NCBI GenBank assembly: GCA_025363505.1
Contig: JANYDV010000266.1
Location: forward strand, 1-42,552
Length of the DNA: 42,552 nt
DNA from: Bacteroidota bacterium
GTDB lineage: Bacteria; Bacteroidota; Ignavibacteria; Palsa-1295
Direction: 5' to 3'
Part shown: positions 16,059 to 24,672 of the stretch, piece after piece
Numbering within the stretch: the stretch's first letter is position 1
How the letters are laid out: each line of letters opens with the position of its first letter
The notes under the pieces: model-generated
What the model was told of the DNA's origin: nothing
What the model saw: only the letters and a program-made list of their open reading frames with translations
Database searches by the model: none
Translations under genes and position numbers: made by a program

Positions 16059-16811
16059 ATGAAAACAGCTATTATTATACCAGCACGGCTAGCGTCGGTG
16101 AGATTGCCGCGAAAGCCGCTTAAACTCATTTCGGGTATGTCGCTTATTGAGCGTGTGTATCGTGGATGCGCTAAAGCTCAAGGCATTGCCGAACTCATCG
16201 TCGCAACCGATAGCGAAGAGATCAGATCTCATGTCGAATCCTTCGGCGGGAAGGTTGTCATGACACCGCCCGAATGTGAGAACGGCACTATGCGTGTCGC
16301 AACTGCCGCAAAAGAATTATCCCAGGACATTGATGTCATTATTAACGTGCAAGGCGACGAGCCGCTTATCGATGCTGTCGTAATCGAAAAACTTCGTGAA
16401 TGTTTTGAACGCGGTCCGGGTGTGCATATTGCTACACCAATTTCCCCGATGATCGAACAAAGTGATATGCAAAATCCATCTGCGGTTAAAGTTGCTCTGA
16501 GTCGGGATAACCGCGCGTTGTATTTTTCTCGTGCACCGATTCCGTTTGATCGTGATGGTGAGAAATCTCTTTCATCCGGAATGTTCTGGAAGCATATTGG
16601 TGTCTATGGCTTCCGAAAAAAAACTCTTCAGCAAATAATGACACTGCCAATGTGTCCGCTCGAAGAAACCGAAAAGCTTGAGCAATTGCGTTGGCTTGAT
16701 GCAGGTTATTCGATTCATTGTGTGTCAGTGGATTATGATTCTGTTGCAGTTGATACTCAAGATGATGTGCTTCGTGTTGAATCAATATTAACACTTCGAG
16801 GGCAAGCCTAA
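16059..16811 (+). CDS. kdsB: CMP-KDO synthetase (3-deoxy-manno-octulosonate cytidylyltransferase)
   Basis: 250 residues. It activates KDO with CTP for lipopolysaccharide inner-core synthesis, which implies a Gram-negative envelope. The nucleotide-binding opening IIPARLASVRLPRKPL (6-21) matches the family's IPAR-x-x-S-x-RLP-x-KPL. INVQGDEPLI (95-104) holds the metal-binding Asp, LEETEKLEQLRWLDAG (about 202-217) is the dimer/active-site segment and VDTQDDVLRV (231-240) the family's C-terminal signature. Small departures: Arg for the usual Gly in RLPGKPL, and GTMR for the GT(D/E)R motif. First gene of a four-gene operon; its stop overlaps the next start (TAATG). Confidence 0.93.
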   Translation: MKTAIIIPARLASVRLPRKPLKLISGMSLIERVYRGCAKAQGIAELIVATDSEEIRSHVESFGGKVVMTPPECENGTMRVATAAKELSQDIDVIINVQGDEPLIDAVVIEKLRECFERGPGVHIATPISPMIEQSDMQNPSAVKVALSRDNRALYFSRAPIPFDRDGEKSLSSGMFWKHIGVYGFRKKTLQQIMTLPMCPLEETEKLEQLRWLDAGYSIHCVSVDYDSVAVDTQDDVLRVESILTLRGQA

Positions 16812-17935
16812 TGACACTTGACCAAGCACGTCGACAGTTTCCGCATACTTGGACGGAGATGATCTATCTCAATCACGCGGCAATTAGCCCGATGAGTTTT
16901 CGTGTGCGCGAAGCAGTAAACAATTTTCTTGAACGGCGTTCGCTCAAAGGCATTGAGAGTTTCCCGTGGGCACCAAAAATGGCTTTCGAAACAAAGAAGT
17001 TGATAGCCGACAGACTCAATACTACAGCCGAGCGAATTGCCTTTACCCTCAATACATCAGAAGGTTTGAATATCCTTGCTGAAGGAGTTCAGTGGCAGGC
17101 TGAAGATAGAATTCTTCTGTATAAATATGAATACCCTACAAATGTCTATCCATTCTTAAATCAAAGTCGCAAGGGGGTTGCGATTGATTTTTTTGACACG
17201 AGTGACGGGAAGATTACTATTGAACAGATTAAAGAACACGTTACTCCGAAAACAAAACTACTCTCACTCAGCTCGGTTCAATTTCTCGATGGTTATCGGT
17301 CTGATCTTGAGAGCATCGGAAATTTTTGTTCAGCAAATAATATTCTTTTTTCGGTTGATGCTATTCAGGGTTTTCCTCATATCCCGATAGATGTCATTCA
17401 ATCAAAGATCGATTTTCTTTCTTGCGGTTCACATAAATGGTTGATGAGTCCCGAGGGGCTGGCATTTATTTATGTAAGCGAAAAGGCGCAGGCGCTTATC
17501 AAACAATCTTCGATGGGTTGGACGAGTGTAAAAAATGCATTCAATCATTTCGATTTTGATGTTTCGAGAATCCGTGATGACGCTTGGCGATATGAAAATG
17601 GAGCTATGCCCTACCATTCGATTGCTGCACTCAAGTCATCGCTTGAATTCTTTGGTGAATTTGGCTATGACCAGATATACAGAAGAACACTCGATCATAC
17701 AGGTCTCTTGATTGATCAGTGTCTTCGCAACGGGGCGGAGGTACATACCTCGCAGACTGAACACGAACGAGCAGGGATTGTAACTCTTACGGTCGATGAC
17801 CCGGAAAAAACATTGAAACGATTGGAAGATCATCATATTATGGCTGCAGTTCGAGCCGGGAAACTTCGGATTTCTCCCTATTTTTATACTACAGAAGAAG
17901 AAGTGAGGAAAACAGTAAATCTTCTGTTTATATAA
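16811..17935 (+). CDS. Class V aminotransferase-fold PLP enzyme
   Basis: 374 residues. PLP-binding features are Thr/Ser in LNTSEGLNIL (about 80-89), Asp183 in SVDAIQG, which pairs with the pyridine nitrogen, and Lys209 in SCGSHKW, the Schiff-base lysine. The opening YLNHAAISPM is typical of the cysteine desulfurase/isopenicillin-N-epimerase group. The catalytic cysteine loop of true cysteine desulfurases (near R-x-G-x-H-C) is absent: the corresponding place reads VRAGKLRISPYFYTTEEE. So desulfurase activity is unlikely, and epimerase, lyase or kynureninase-like chemistry is possible. It shares a TAATG overlap with kdsB and lies 2 bases before coaBC, so is co-translated with both. Confidence 0.87.
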   Translation: MTLDQARRQFPHTWTEMIYLNHAAISPMSFRVREAVNNFLERRSLKGIESFPWAPKMAFETKKLIADRLNTTAERIAFTLNTSEGLNILAEGVQWQAEDRILLYKYEYPTNVYPFLNQSRKGVAIDFFDTSDGKITIEQIKEHVTPKTKLLSLSSVQFLDGYRSDLESIGNFCSANNILFSVDAIQGFPHIPIDVIQSKIDFLSCGSHKWLMSPEGLAFIYVSEKAQALIKQSSMGWTSVKNAFNHFDFDVSRIRDDAWRYENGAMPYHSIAALKSSLEFFGEFGYDQIYRRTLDHTGLLIDQCLRNGAEVHTSQTEHERAGIVTLTVDDPEKTLKRLEDHHIMAAVRAGKLRISPYFYTTEEEVRKTVNLLFI

Positions 17936-17937
17936 TA

Positions 17938-19176
17938 ATGCTTGAAGGAAAAAAAATAATTTATGGTGTGACAGGCTCAGTAGCGGCTATCAAAGCGCCG
18001 ATCATTGCGCGCGAACTGATGCGAGCAAATGCAATAGTACAATCAGTAATGACGCCTTCCGCCGAACAGTTTACGACGGCATATTCGCTTTCTGTGATAA
18101 CCCAGAACGAAGCAATTACGAATATTTTTTCTTCTTCTGCTTCAACGTGGCATATTCATCTCGGCAGATCGGCAGATGCGATGTTCGTCGCACCATGCTC
18201 GGCTACTACACTTGGCAAACTCCGTTACGGCATCTATGATAATGCTGTGTTGCTGGTAGCATCTTCATTGCCACCTGAAACGCCACTGGTGCTTGCACCG
18301 GCTATGGATGAAGAAATGTGGCTTCAAGCGGCAGTACAAGAAAATGTTGCTTGGCTTCGTGCTCATGGTGTGCATATTATTGATCCTCAAAGTGGTGCAC
18401 TCGCAAGTGGTTTGGTTGGTTTGGGTAGAATGTCTGAGCCTGATGAACTGGTCAGGAAATTTATGGCATTGATCGGCACACAAAAATCAAATCAAACTAT
18501 TGAACATCATACCCATCTCTCATTACAGGATAAACGAATACTCATCACCGGTGGTCCGACATACGAACCGATCGATCCGGTTCGTTTTATCGGCAATCGT
18601 TCGAGCGGCAAAATGGGTGCAGCATTGGCGAACGTCGCCGCAAATGAGTTCGGCGCGAGTGTGACGATCGTGATGGGACCATCAACTTCAGAAACAGTAC
18701 AGTCAGTAAATCGAATAAATGTTGAAACGGCATCGCAAATGCACGGCGCGGTCGAAAGCCTTTCCCCATCGAGTGATATTATTATTATGAGTGCTGCTGT
18801 TAGTGATTACAGTGTGAAATCCTATTCTGAAAAAAAACTTAAAAAACATGGTGCCGCCGACGCTTTTACACTCGAACTTGCACCGACGGTTGATATTTTG
18901 AAAGAAATATCAGCCAATCGCAAGGCAAAACAAATCATCGTTGGGTTTGCGCTTGAATCTCACGCAAATGGTGAAGCATACGCAAAGAAAAAACTTGCCG
19001 AAAAATCTCTGGATATGATCGTGCTCAATTATTTTGATGAAGTGGGTTCCGGATTTTCAGCTGATACGAATGCCGTAACTATATTCACAAAAAACGGCAA
19101 GACAAAAAATATTCCACTGGCGAGCAAAACAATGTGCGCTCGTGAAATACTTATTGCCATCACCGAATTACTCTAA
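17938..19176 (+). CDS. coaBC: Bifunctional phosphopantothenoylcysteine decarboxylase / phosphopantothenate-cysteine ligase
   Basis: 412 residues covering two steps of coenzyme A synthesis. The FMN-dependent decarboxylase half (1-175) shows YGVTGSVAAIKAP and the catalytic His74 in WHIHLGR. The substrate-clamp motif usually PxMN reads PAMD (Asp124), and the ACG of the enterobacterial active-site loop reads ASG (Ser157 in LASGLVGLGRM). The CTP-dependent ligase half (about 195-412) shows ITGGPTYEPIDPVRFIGNRS, SAAVSDY and VGFALES. From memory the Asp and Ser variants recur in Bacteroidota, so it is probably functional. It sits 2 bases after the PLP enzyme and its stop overlaps the udg start (TAATG). 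Confidence 0.94.
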   Translation: MLEGKKIIYGVTGSVAAIKAPIIARELMRANAIVQSVMTPSAEQFTTAYSLSVITQNEAITNIFSSSASTWHIHLGRSADAMFVAPCSATTLGKLRYGIYDNAVLLVASSLPPETPLVLAPAMDEEMWLQAAVQENVAWLRAHGVHIIDPQSGALASGLVGLGRMSEPDELVRKFMALIGTQKSNQTIEHHTHLSLQDKRILITGGPTYEPIDPVRFIGNRSSGKMGAALANVAANEFGASVTIVMGPSTSETVQSVNRINVETASQMHGAVESLSPSSDIIIMSAAVSDYSVKSYSEKKLKKHGAADAFTLELAPTVDILKEISANRKAKQIIVGFALESHANGEAYAKKKLAEKSLDMIVLNYFDEVGSGFSADTNAVTIFTKNGKTKNIPLASKTMCAREILIAITELL

Positions 19177-19925
19177 TGGCAGAGCGTACTTACGAAGAAA
19201 TATTACAAAATGTTGAGCGATGGGCTTCTCAGGAAGCCAAGCGTTTTGGCAATACAATCGCAATTCTTCCGACTGAAGCATCAACACTACAAACTGAAGA
19301 CGTAATGGCAAAAGCAAAAGCGGTATTATTTCCTATTAATAATAATTGGGAGAAAGCAACCGATCTCGAAACGCTCAAGTCAGAGATCGAAGGCTGCACG
19401 AAATGCGATCTTCATCTGACAAGAACGAAGTTTGTTTTTGGTGTCGGTAATCCAAATGCCAAAGTAATGGTCATTGGCGAAGCGCCGGGCGCTGAAGAAG
19501 ATAAGCGCGGCGAGCCATTTGTAGGTCGGGGTGGGCAATTGTTGGATAAAATGCTCTTGGCGATTAATTTCCCACGTGAAGAGGTTTTTATTGCAAATAT
19601 TTTGAAGTCGCGTCCGCCCGGTAATCGTGATCCATTGGCATCGGAAGTAGATGCTTGCGAACCCTATCTTTGGAAACAGATTGAGATCATCAAACCAAAA
19701 ATGATTTTGTGTATGGGGCGTATATCGGGGTCGAATTTATTGAAGACCGGCAGTGACTCCCTCGCCAGTATGCGTGGGAATGTCTATGATTATCATGGTG
19801 CAAAATTAATGGTGACTTATCACCCTGCGGCATTGCTCCGTAATCCTAATTGGAAAGCCGGAGCGTGGGAAGATCTTCAGAAATTCAGAAAAATTTACGA
19901 TGAAATGACAGCCTCGGATGGTTGA
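19176..19925 (+). CDS. Type-4 (4Fe-4S) uracil-DNA glycosylase
   Basis: 249 residues; removes uracil from DNA. Residues about 1-60 are a poorly conserved N-terminal extension. The catalytic block IGEAPGAEEDKRGEPFVG (100-117) contains family motif A, and TYHPAALLRN has His216 of motif B. Four cysteines that ligate the 4Fe-4S cluster are in place: Cys74 and Cys77 (CTKC), Cys161 and Cys179, with the wide spacing typical of family 4. Last gene of the kdsB operon. Its final 31 bases overlap the end of the convergent Fe-S gene. Confidence 0.93.
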   Translation: MAERTYEEILQNVERWASQEAKRFGNTIAILPTEASTLQTEDVMAKAKAVLFPINNNWEKATDLETLKSEIEGCTKCDLHLTRTKFVFGVGNPNAKVMVIGEAPGAEEDKRGEPFVGRGGQLLDKMLLAINFPREEVFIANILKSRPPGNRDPLASEVDACEPYLWKQIEIIKPKMILCMGRISGSNLLKTGSDSLASMRGNVYDYHGAKLMVTYHPAALLRNPNWKAGAWEDLQKFRKIYDEMTASDG

Positions 19926-20143
19926 TCAATATTTTGTTTATATGAAAGTGCACCCGATGGACAGTTGTTTACGGTCATTATAATCTCTGCGGTTGTTGCA
20001 TATTCGAGTTGTATCCATGGTCGGATATGATTATTAAATACTGAAGGAAGCCCGCGGACACAGTTGCCGCTATGAATGCATAACTCCGGTTTCCAAAATA
20101 TGGTAATCTCTCCGTTAGAATACGATTTATCGAAATGTGACAT
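19895..20143 (-). CDS. Small divergent 4Fe-4S protein (Fer4_19/YjdI type)
   Basis: 82 residues. The order Cys22-x5-Cys28 (CIHSGNC), GLPSVFN, RPWIQ, and Cys61 in NNCPSGALSY matches the 'divergent 4Fe-4S mono-cluster' family, in which PSGAL follows the last cysteine. Members are small soluble electron-transfer or scaffold-like proteins of unknown role. Only three Cys are seen, so a fourth ligand (His24 or other) would be needed. Start ATG at 20143 lies 9 bases after the HNH stop, so they are likely one operon. It overlaps convergently with udg by 31 bases. Confidence 0.87.
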   Translation of the reverse strand: MSHFDKSYSNGEITIFWKPELCIHSGNCVRGLPSVFNNHIRPWIQLEYATTAEIIMTVNNCPSGALSYKQNIDQPSEAVISS

Positions 20144-20152
20144 TGCAAAAAA

Positions 20153-20728
20153 TTACATAAATAAATACGGCTCCCACGTTTTATCGATAGCACCGACATA
20201 CTGCCGCAAGAATACAACATGGTTCGGACGAACCGGGCGACCGCGGAGTTTCATATTCGTATCCTCGAGGATCATATTCCCTTTTTTGTTATTGCATCGA
20301 ATACATGCCGTGACAAGATTCTCCCAGGTTTCTTCGCCGCCACGTGATTTTGGCATCACATGATCGACCGTGAGTGCTGTTCTTGCTCCGCAGTACTGGC
20401 ATTGATGACCATCGCGACGTAAAATATTTTTACGCGAAAGGATGACTCGTTTGAATGGGATATGAATGTAGGTGGCAAGACGAATGACACTTGGGAAAGG
20501 CATTGAGGCATGAGCTGACCGGACGCGTTTGCCTCCGGCTGTACCGACAACTTCAGCCTTACCCATAAATAGTAAGATGATCGCTTTTTGAACGCTACAA
20601 ATAGTGAGCGGTTCGTAGTTGCCATTGAGGAGCAACACTTTGCCTGAAAGAGACGGGCTGAGATTCCCGTTGAGTTCGGGACTTTCAGAGTTAAGGACTA
20701 TTTCTGCAACATCATCCTCATCGAGCAA
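20153..20728 (-). CDS. HNH endonuclease
   Basis: 191 residues. The N-terminal VLLLNGNYEPLTICSVQKAI and GKAEVV motifs, followed by FPSVIRLATYI, are those of the widely conserved HNH-nuclease family of bacterial chromosomes. The HNH block has two Cys pairs (Cys110/Cys113 in CQYC and Cys142/Cys145 in CIRC), DH123 and Asn in NLVTAC. Cellular role is unknown in most hosts. The start is unsettled: TTG at 20728 is the only standard start in frame before the body, and a stronger ribosome site (AAAGGAG, complement near 20780) lies 45 bases further upstream with no ATG/GTG/TTG in frame after it. Confidence 0.85.
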   Translation of the reverse strand: MLDEDDVAEIVLNSESPELNGNLSPSLSGKVLLLNGNYEPLTICSVQKAIILLFMGKAEVVGTAGGKRVRSAHASMPFPSVIRLATYIHIPFKRVILSRKNILRRDGHQCQYCGARTALTVDHVMPKSRGGEETWENLVTACIRCNNKKGNMILEDTNMKLRGRPVRPNHVVFLRQYVGAIDKTWEPYLFM

Positions 20729-20792
20729 CCGCTGAAGATGATATGGGTCTGTAGCAAACGTACTGAAGACGTGGTTCTCCTTTCTAAGAGCA

Positions 20793-20809
20793 CCGGTTTG
20801 CCAAACCGG
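20793..20809 (-). other. Perfect hairpin in the leader of the HNH gene
   Basis: CCGGTTT (20793-20799) and AAACCGG (20803-20809) are perfect complements with a 3-base loop. It lies upstream of the Shine-Dalgarno-like AAAGGAG (minus strand) and after the M61 stop. No T-tract follows, so a terminator is less likely than a leader structure. Confidence 0.45.
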
Positions 20810-20882
20810 AGATGATTACTCTTAATGGAATACAAATTCAACGAAATGAATTCCCGAATCACTGTAAAAAAACAATTAAGTC

Positions 20883-22748
20883 TCAGCCACCATAGATTGC
20901 CTTGCGAATAGCCGTTTGTAATGCTGACGGATTTCCTGTTGGTGCAATACTTTTTTTCTCGTTATTATAGTAGAGAGGTTTCGTAAGTACAATATTCGTA
21001 TTGAATCGTTTTTTCTTGCTGCCTATAACTAATTTGACTACTTGGGGTGCATCGTTGTTTCGGGAAAACTGCGCCACAATTTCTCTGTTTGCTGCTCGTT
21101 GGTTGAGCGAAATAATAGTATCACCAATAACGACTCCCGAAGCGGCAAGTTCGGAGTTTGGGAATAAACTATCAACGATAGCATAATCCTTATCAGAAGA
21201 TAAACGGTAATGAAAGTTAACGCCGACCCCTACACGAGCAACAACATCTTTTGCCAGACCCATCTTTGTAAGGTAGGACGAAAGAGGGAGTGTATCATAA
21301 CCGGCGATATAACGTTTATAAAAATCCTGAAGTGATGCGCCGCTCATCTGCTCAAGGTCACTTAGTAATTCTTCGTCAGTAAAATGTTTGTTTGCTTTTG
21401 ATTTGGCATAAAGCGAATGCATCACATCATCGAGTGATTTGTTGTTTCGAGTTTGAGTCCGTATTTCCAGATCGAGCATCAGTGCTACCAACGGTGCTTT
21501 GGTATAGAATGTGAGTGCTTTCTCCATACTAAAATTACTTTCATCTATCGAGAGTTGTTCGAGTGTTTCGCTCGTACTAAATTTTGAATTTTTTGTTGCT
21601 TCAAGCCACTGTGAAATCTTTGTTTCAAAAAATGTTGTCGGCAAAATGCCTGATCTTGTGAGAAGTGTTTGTGCATAATAGTCAGTCACCCCTTCAGAAA
21701 GCCATAATGAAGTTGTCTTTACCGCTTTGGTATAATCAAATGGTCCGAGTTTGTTTGAGTGGATTCGCTTCACATTCCAGAGATGAAAAAATTCGTGCGA
21801 GATAACAGGCAACCCAAATTGCTTAAAACCTTCCCACGGGATATTCAACATTAAGTAAGCACTGGAGTTTGCGTGTTCGAGTGCACCCATTCCTTGTGAA
21901 GGGAGGTGAAGATAGGTGGGAGCATTGATCAAAAAGAAATAGCTTTTGAAAGGGGTGTCTCCAAAAAAATCAGTCTGTGACTTTACGATTGCTTTCGTGG
22001 CATTCGCAAGTGAATCCATCGGGAAAGCTTCGTTAGATGCAAGAGCAATGACGTATTTGGCTCCATCTTGTTGAAATTCACGTACGTTTATTTTAGTACC
22101 AGCCAGTACCGGTGCATCGGCAAGTTCGTCGTAATCTTTCGCAATATAAGACATTAAAGAAATTAATGCAAAAGCATTTGGTTTAACAAACTCAGGTTCG
22201 CGAGTCAGAACATTTAATGGACAAAAAACTTGGTAGCCTTCGCTGATATCGCTGTGGCTAAATTTTTGCTCTATATCTGTAAAGTACACTATTGTATCTT
22301 GTATATCTTTTCTATCATTGACATACCCAAATAATGCTGTGCCATTTGCAAAAAAATAGTTGGTGTCAATATGGCACAATGCGAAGTAGAGACTTGTCGA
22401 ATCAGAGTATGAATTGGTAACTGTATAGGAAAAGAATTTTAACTGTTGCGCATTCTTAACCTCCCATCGGTTTTCGTCAAATCGAGTTGTTGGGAGTTCG
22501 TTCTTCTTTCGGTCAAGTGCTTTGAAATTTTTTAGAAATCTGCCATAGTTCGTAATAGTATAAGCTCCGGGAGCCCACGCAGGCATTTGATAGCTTGCAA
22601 CATCTGCCGGCTCGAAGCCATTGAGCTCGACTATTACCTTTACTTCTTTCGATTCTAATTGATCGAGAAACACTTTATAGGTGACGGTCTGTGCAGAGAC
22701 AGAGATCGAAGCCAGAGCGAGAAAACAAACAATGAGTAATATGCGCAT
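20883..22748 (-). CDS. Secreted M61-family metallopeptidase with PDZ domain
   Basis: 621 residues. Signal peptide 1-19 (ILLIVCFLALASISVSA). The zinc site His318-Glu319-x2-His322 in ISHEFFHLWN has the HExxHxWN form of the M61/glycyl aminopeptidase clan, with the third ligand Glu352 in LSEGVTDYY, and GALEHANSS at about 288-296. C-terminal about 500-590 is a PDZ domain (FPNSELAASGVVIGD and SLNQRAANREI). Predicted to be a periplasmic or exported aminopeptidase. Monocistronic as judged by gaps; the end lies upstream of the HNH gene. Confidence 0.92.
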   Translation of the reverse strand: MRILLIVCFLALASISVSAQTVTYKVFLDQLESKEVKVIVELNGFEPADVASYQMPAWAPGAYTITNYGRFLKNFKALDRKKNELPTTRFDENRWEVKNAQQLKFFSYTVTNSYSDSTSLYFALCHIDTNYFFANGTALFGYVNDRKDIQDTIVYFTDIEQKFSHSDISEGYQVFCPLNVLTREPEFVKPNAFALISLMSYIAKDYDELADAPVLAGTKINVREFQQDGAKYVIALASNEAFPMDSLANATKAIVKSQTDFFGDTPFKSYFFLINAPTYLHLPSQGMGALEHANSSAYLMLNIPWEGFKQFGLPVISHEFFHLWNVKRIHSNKLGPFDYTKAVKTTSLWLSEGVTDYYAQTLLTRSGILPTTFFETKISQWLEATKNSKFSTSETLEQLSIDESNFSMEKALTFYTKAPLVALMLDLEIRTQTRNNKSLDDVMHSLYAKSKANKHFTDEELLSDLEQMSGASLQDFYKRYIAGYDTLPLSSYLTKMGLAKDVVARVGVGVNFHYRLSSDKDYAIVDSLFPNSELAASGVVIGDTIISLNQRAANREIVAQFSRNNDAPQVVKLVIGSKKKRFNTNIVLTKPLYYNNEKKSIAPTGNPSALQTAIRKAIYGG

Positions 22749-22817
22749 TTAAAATTAGTGCATCAAGGAATATTCGTATGTATGCGAAAATACCAAAAGA
22801 GTGTTTCATTAAATAAA

Positions 22818-22843
22818 AAAAGGCACTACTGACGTGTGCTTTT
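22818..22843 (-). terminator. Intrinsic terminator at the end of folE
   Basis: AAAAGGCAC (22818-22826) pairs with GTGCTTTT (22836-22843), leaving one bulged G and a 9-base loop. The minus-strand product runs into a T-rich tail (complement of AAATAAAAAA). It lies 20 bases after the folE stop and closes the Fe-S/DUF3501/queD/folE unit. Confidence 0.65.
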
Positions 22844-22862
22844 GTCAATTCATGAAAACAAT

Positions 22863-23543
22863 TTACGAGAGTTTGGTCGCAATAAGCTGCATAAACTCCT
22901 GACGAGTACGAGGTTCTTTAAATGCTCCGGTCATTGCACTGGCAGTCGTAACAGAATTTTGCTTTTCGACACCGCGCATCATCATACACATATGCTGTGC
23001 CTCGGTCACAACAGCAACACCCAGTGGATTTAGATATTTGGTAATTGTATCGGCAATCTCGCGCGTCATTCGTTCTTGCACTTGCAATCTCCGTGCAAAG
23101 ACATCAACAATACGCGGGATCTTGGAAAGCCCTACGATCTTGCCATTCGGAATATAGGCGATATGAGCCTTGCCAAAAAATGGCAACATATGATGTTCGC
23201 ACATCGAGAAAAAATCGACGTTCTTGACGATGACCATCTCGTCATATTGCTCTTCGAAGACAGCACCGTTAAGTACTTTTTCGATATTCATCTCATAGCC
23301 GCTTGTCAAGTATTCCATTGCCTTGGCAACACGGTGGGGTGTGCGCCGCAATCCCTCACGTTCGGGGTCTTCGCCAATTTCGACCAGAAGCGAGCGCGTG
23401 AGCGCACGAATCATCGGGTTGGATTCAGTACCTTCTTTTGAATATGGTACTTCGTCGGGTCCGTGTTCGATCTGTTTCAATTCTTCGTCGCTCATCAAGT
23501 TCGAACTAGTTAAGCGGTCTGGTAATGTCGTGATGGGTGTCAT
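22863..23543 (-). CDS. folE: GTP cyclohydrolase I
   Basis: 226 residues. Converts GTP to 7,8-dihydroneopterin triphosphate, the first step for folate, tetrahydrobiopterin and queuosine. Zinc ligands are Cys115 and His118 (CEHH) and Cys186 (HMCMMMRGV). The conserved EGLRRTPHRVAKAMEYLTSG and IVGLSKIPRIV segments are present. The N-terminal about 45 residues are less conserved, as in family members. A ribosome site (AAAGG) lies before the ATG. It is last in a unit with queD and DUF3501, which favours the queuosine or pteridine branch over folate alone. Confidence 0.96.
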   Translation of the reverse strand: MTPITTLPDRLTSSNLMSDEELKQIEHGPDEVPYSKEGTESNPMIRALTRSLLVEIGEDPEREGLRRTPHRVAKAMEYLTSGYEMNIEKVLNGAVFEEQYDEMVIVKNVDFFSMCEHHMLPFFGKAHIAYIPNGKIVGLSKIPRIVDVFARRLQVQERMTREIADTITKYLNPLGVAVVTEAQHMCMMMRGVEKQNSVTTASAMTGAFKEPRTRQEFMQLIATKLS

Positions 23544-23564
23544 GTGTACCTTTCGTAATCAATA

Positions 23565-24047
23565 TTAAGCAAATTGTGTGTCACGATGTTCAATAATATC
23601 ATCTGTTTTAGAAAGATGATAACGAGTGATTGGCTCAACAGGCTCGCCTTTATATTCTACAAAATTGTTATCGCTTTCAAATACTTTCAACGAGTAGAGC
23701 TTTCCTTCGGTAATAAATGGCTCGAGTATTTGCCAAAACACAACAGCGATATGCTCGGCAGTTGGAATGATACCTCGTAACTCTGCAACATCATAATTGA
23801 GATGTTTATGATCGACTTTGTCAATGATATGTTCATCAATAAGTGCTGAAAGTCTTTTTAGGTCGATCACATACCCTGTTAGCGGGTCGGGGTTGCCCGA
23901 GACTGTTACTTCGAGGGTATAGTTATGCCCATGACCTCTTGGGTTGTTGCACTTGTCAAATATTGCCTCGTTGCGTTCATCGCTGAATGTTGGATTATAA
24001 AGACGATGTGCTGCCGAGAAATGGGCTTTGCGAGTTACATATATCAT
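23565..24047 (-). CDS. queD: 6-carboxy-5,6,7,8-tetrahydropterin synthase (QueD/PTPS family)
   Basis: 160 residues. Zinc-binding histidines are His14, His39 and His41 (HGHNY). Cys33 lies just before HGH, and Asp/His and Glu residues come later in DHKHLN and PTAEHIA. The product enters 7-deazaguanine (queuosine) synthesis when fed by FolE. Only 21 bases separate it from folE and 22 from DUF3501. The family also includes PTPS-II/IV enzymes; the name is the best fit from the C-x-x-x-x-x-HGH arrangement, not proof. Confidence 0.88.
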   Translation of the reverse strand: MIYVTRKAHFSAAHRLYNPTFSDERNEAIFDKCNNPRGHGHNYTLEVTVSGNPDPLTGYVIDLKRLSALIDEHIIDKVDHKHLNYDVAELRGIIPTAEHIAVVFWQILEPFITEGKLYSLKVFESDNNFVEYKGEPVEPITRYHLSKTDDIIEHRDTQFA

Positions 24048-24069
24048 TTGTGTCGATAATCAGTTACTA

Positions 24070-24672
24070 CTACGCTAAAACGTCGGCGGTGGATTCACGA
24101 AGATCAGCCAATAGTGCCGAACGTTGTTCTTGGGAAAGTGTATGACTGGCAAGATAGTTCGGATGACGAACCTCGGTCAGAACTTCCACATTCTCACTGG
24201 CAAATGCACTGATTTGAGCATCAGTTAATGCAAATTTAATGTATTGCACCGCACTTACACGATCATCTTCGATTTGCGCTTCATCAAATGTTGCCGCAAT
24301 TTCGTCATTCCCGATTTTCAGATAGATCGAATCCTTATTCAAGCCAATCAACGAATCGAGCATTGGTTTGATCAAGTTCTTTTCGGTGATGTCAATGAGC
24401 AAAGTTGCCGATAGCTCCCCTACTGCCGGGATAAGTTGATTATAGGTATCTATTTCATGCTGCATAGCAGAATCGGTGATGATTTTTTCAGTTCGTATCA
24501 TCTCTTGTATTTGAAACATCACAGAGAGTCGGTTCTCGAATACCATCGTCATACTGTTGCCAATGTGCATACGATGAAGTTTTTTTGAGGCAATAGCTTG
24601 CTCGCGAAATTTGGAGCGAATTTTTTCGTATTCGTAAATATTTTTAACCTCGGAGAATTGGATTGGTCTCAT
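24070..24672 (-). CDS. DUF3501 protein
   Basis: 200 residues, soluble, no cysteine, no recognisable catalytic motif. Opening LRPIQFSEV-like residues (MRPIQFSEVKNIYEYEKIR) and IGNSMTMVFENRLSVMFQIQEM (about 47-70) are the DUF3501 signature. It directly follows the Fe-S gene: its ATG begins immediately after the Fe-S stop (no gap), so the pair is translationally coupled. The same trio (rubrerythrin, GlpC/HdrD-like Fe-S protein, DUF3501) is a known gene neighbourhood with no established function. Confidence 0.85.
   Translation of the reverse strand: MRPIQFSEVKNIYEYEKIRSKFREQAIASKKLHRMHIGNSMTMVFENRLSVMFQIQEMIRTEKIITDSAMQHEIDTYNQLIPAVGELSATLLIDITEKNLIKPMLDSLIGLNKDSIYLKIGNDEIAATFDEAQIEDDRVSAVQYIKFALTDAQISAFASENVEVLTEVRHPNYLASHTLSQEQRSALLADLRESTADVLA

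Noticed and set aside
20729..20882. tRNA gene in the M61-HNH gap
   Set aside because: The hairpin does not form a cloverleaf with acceptor and anticodon arms.
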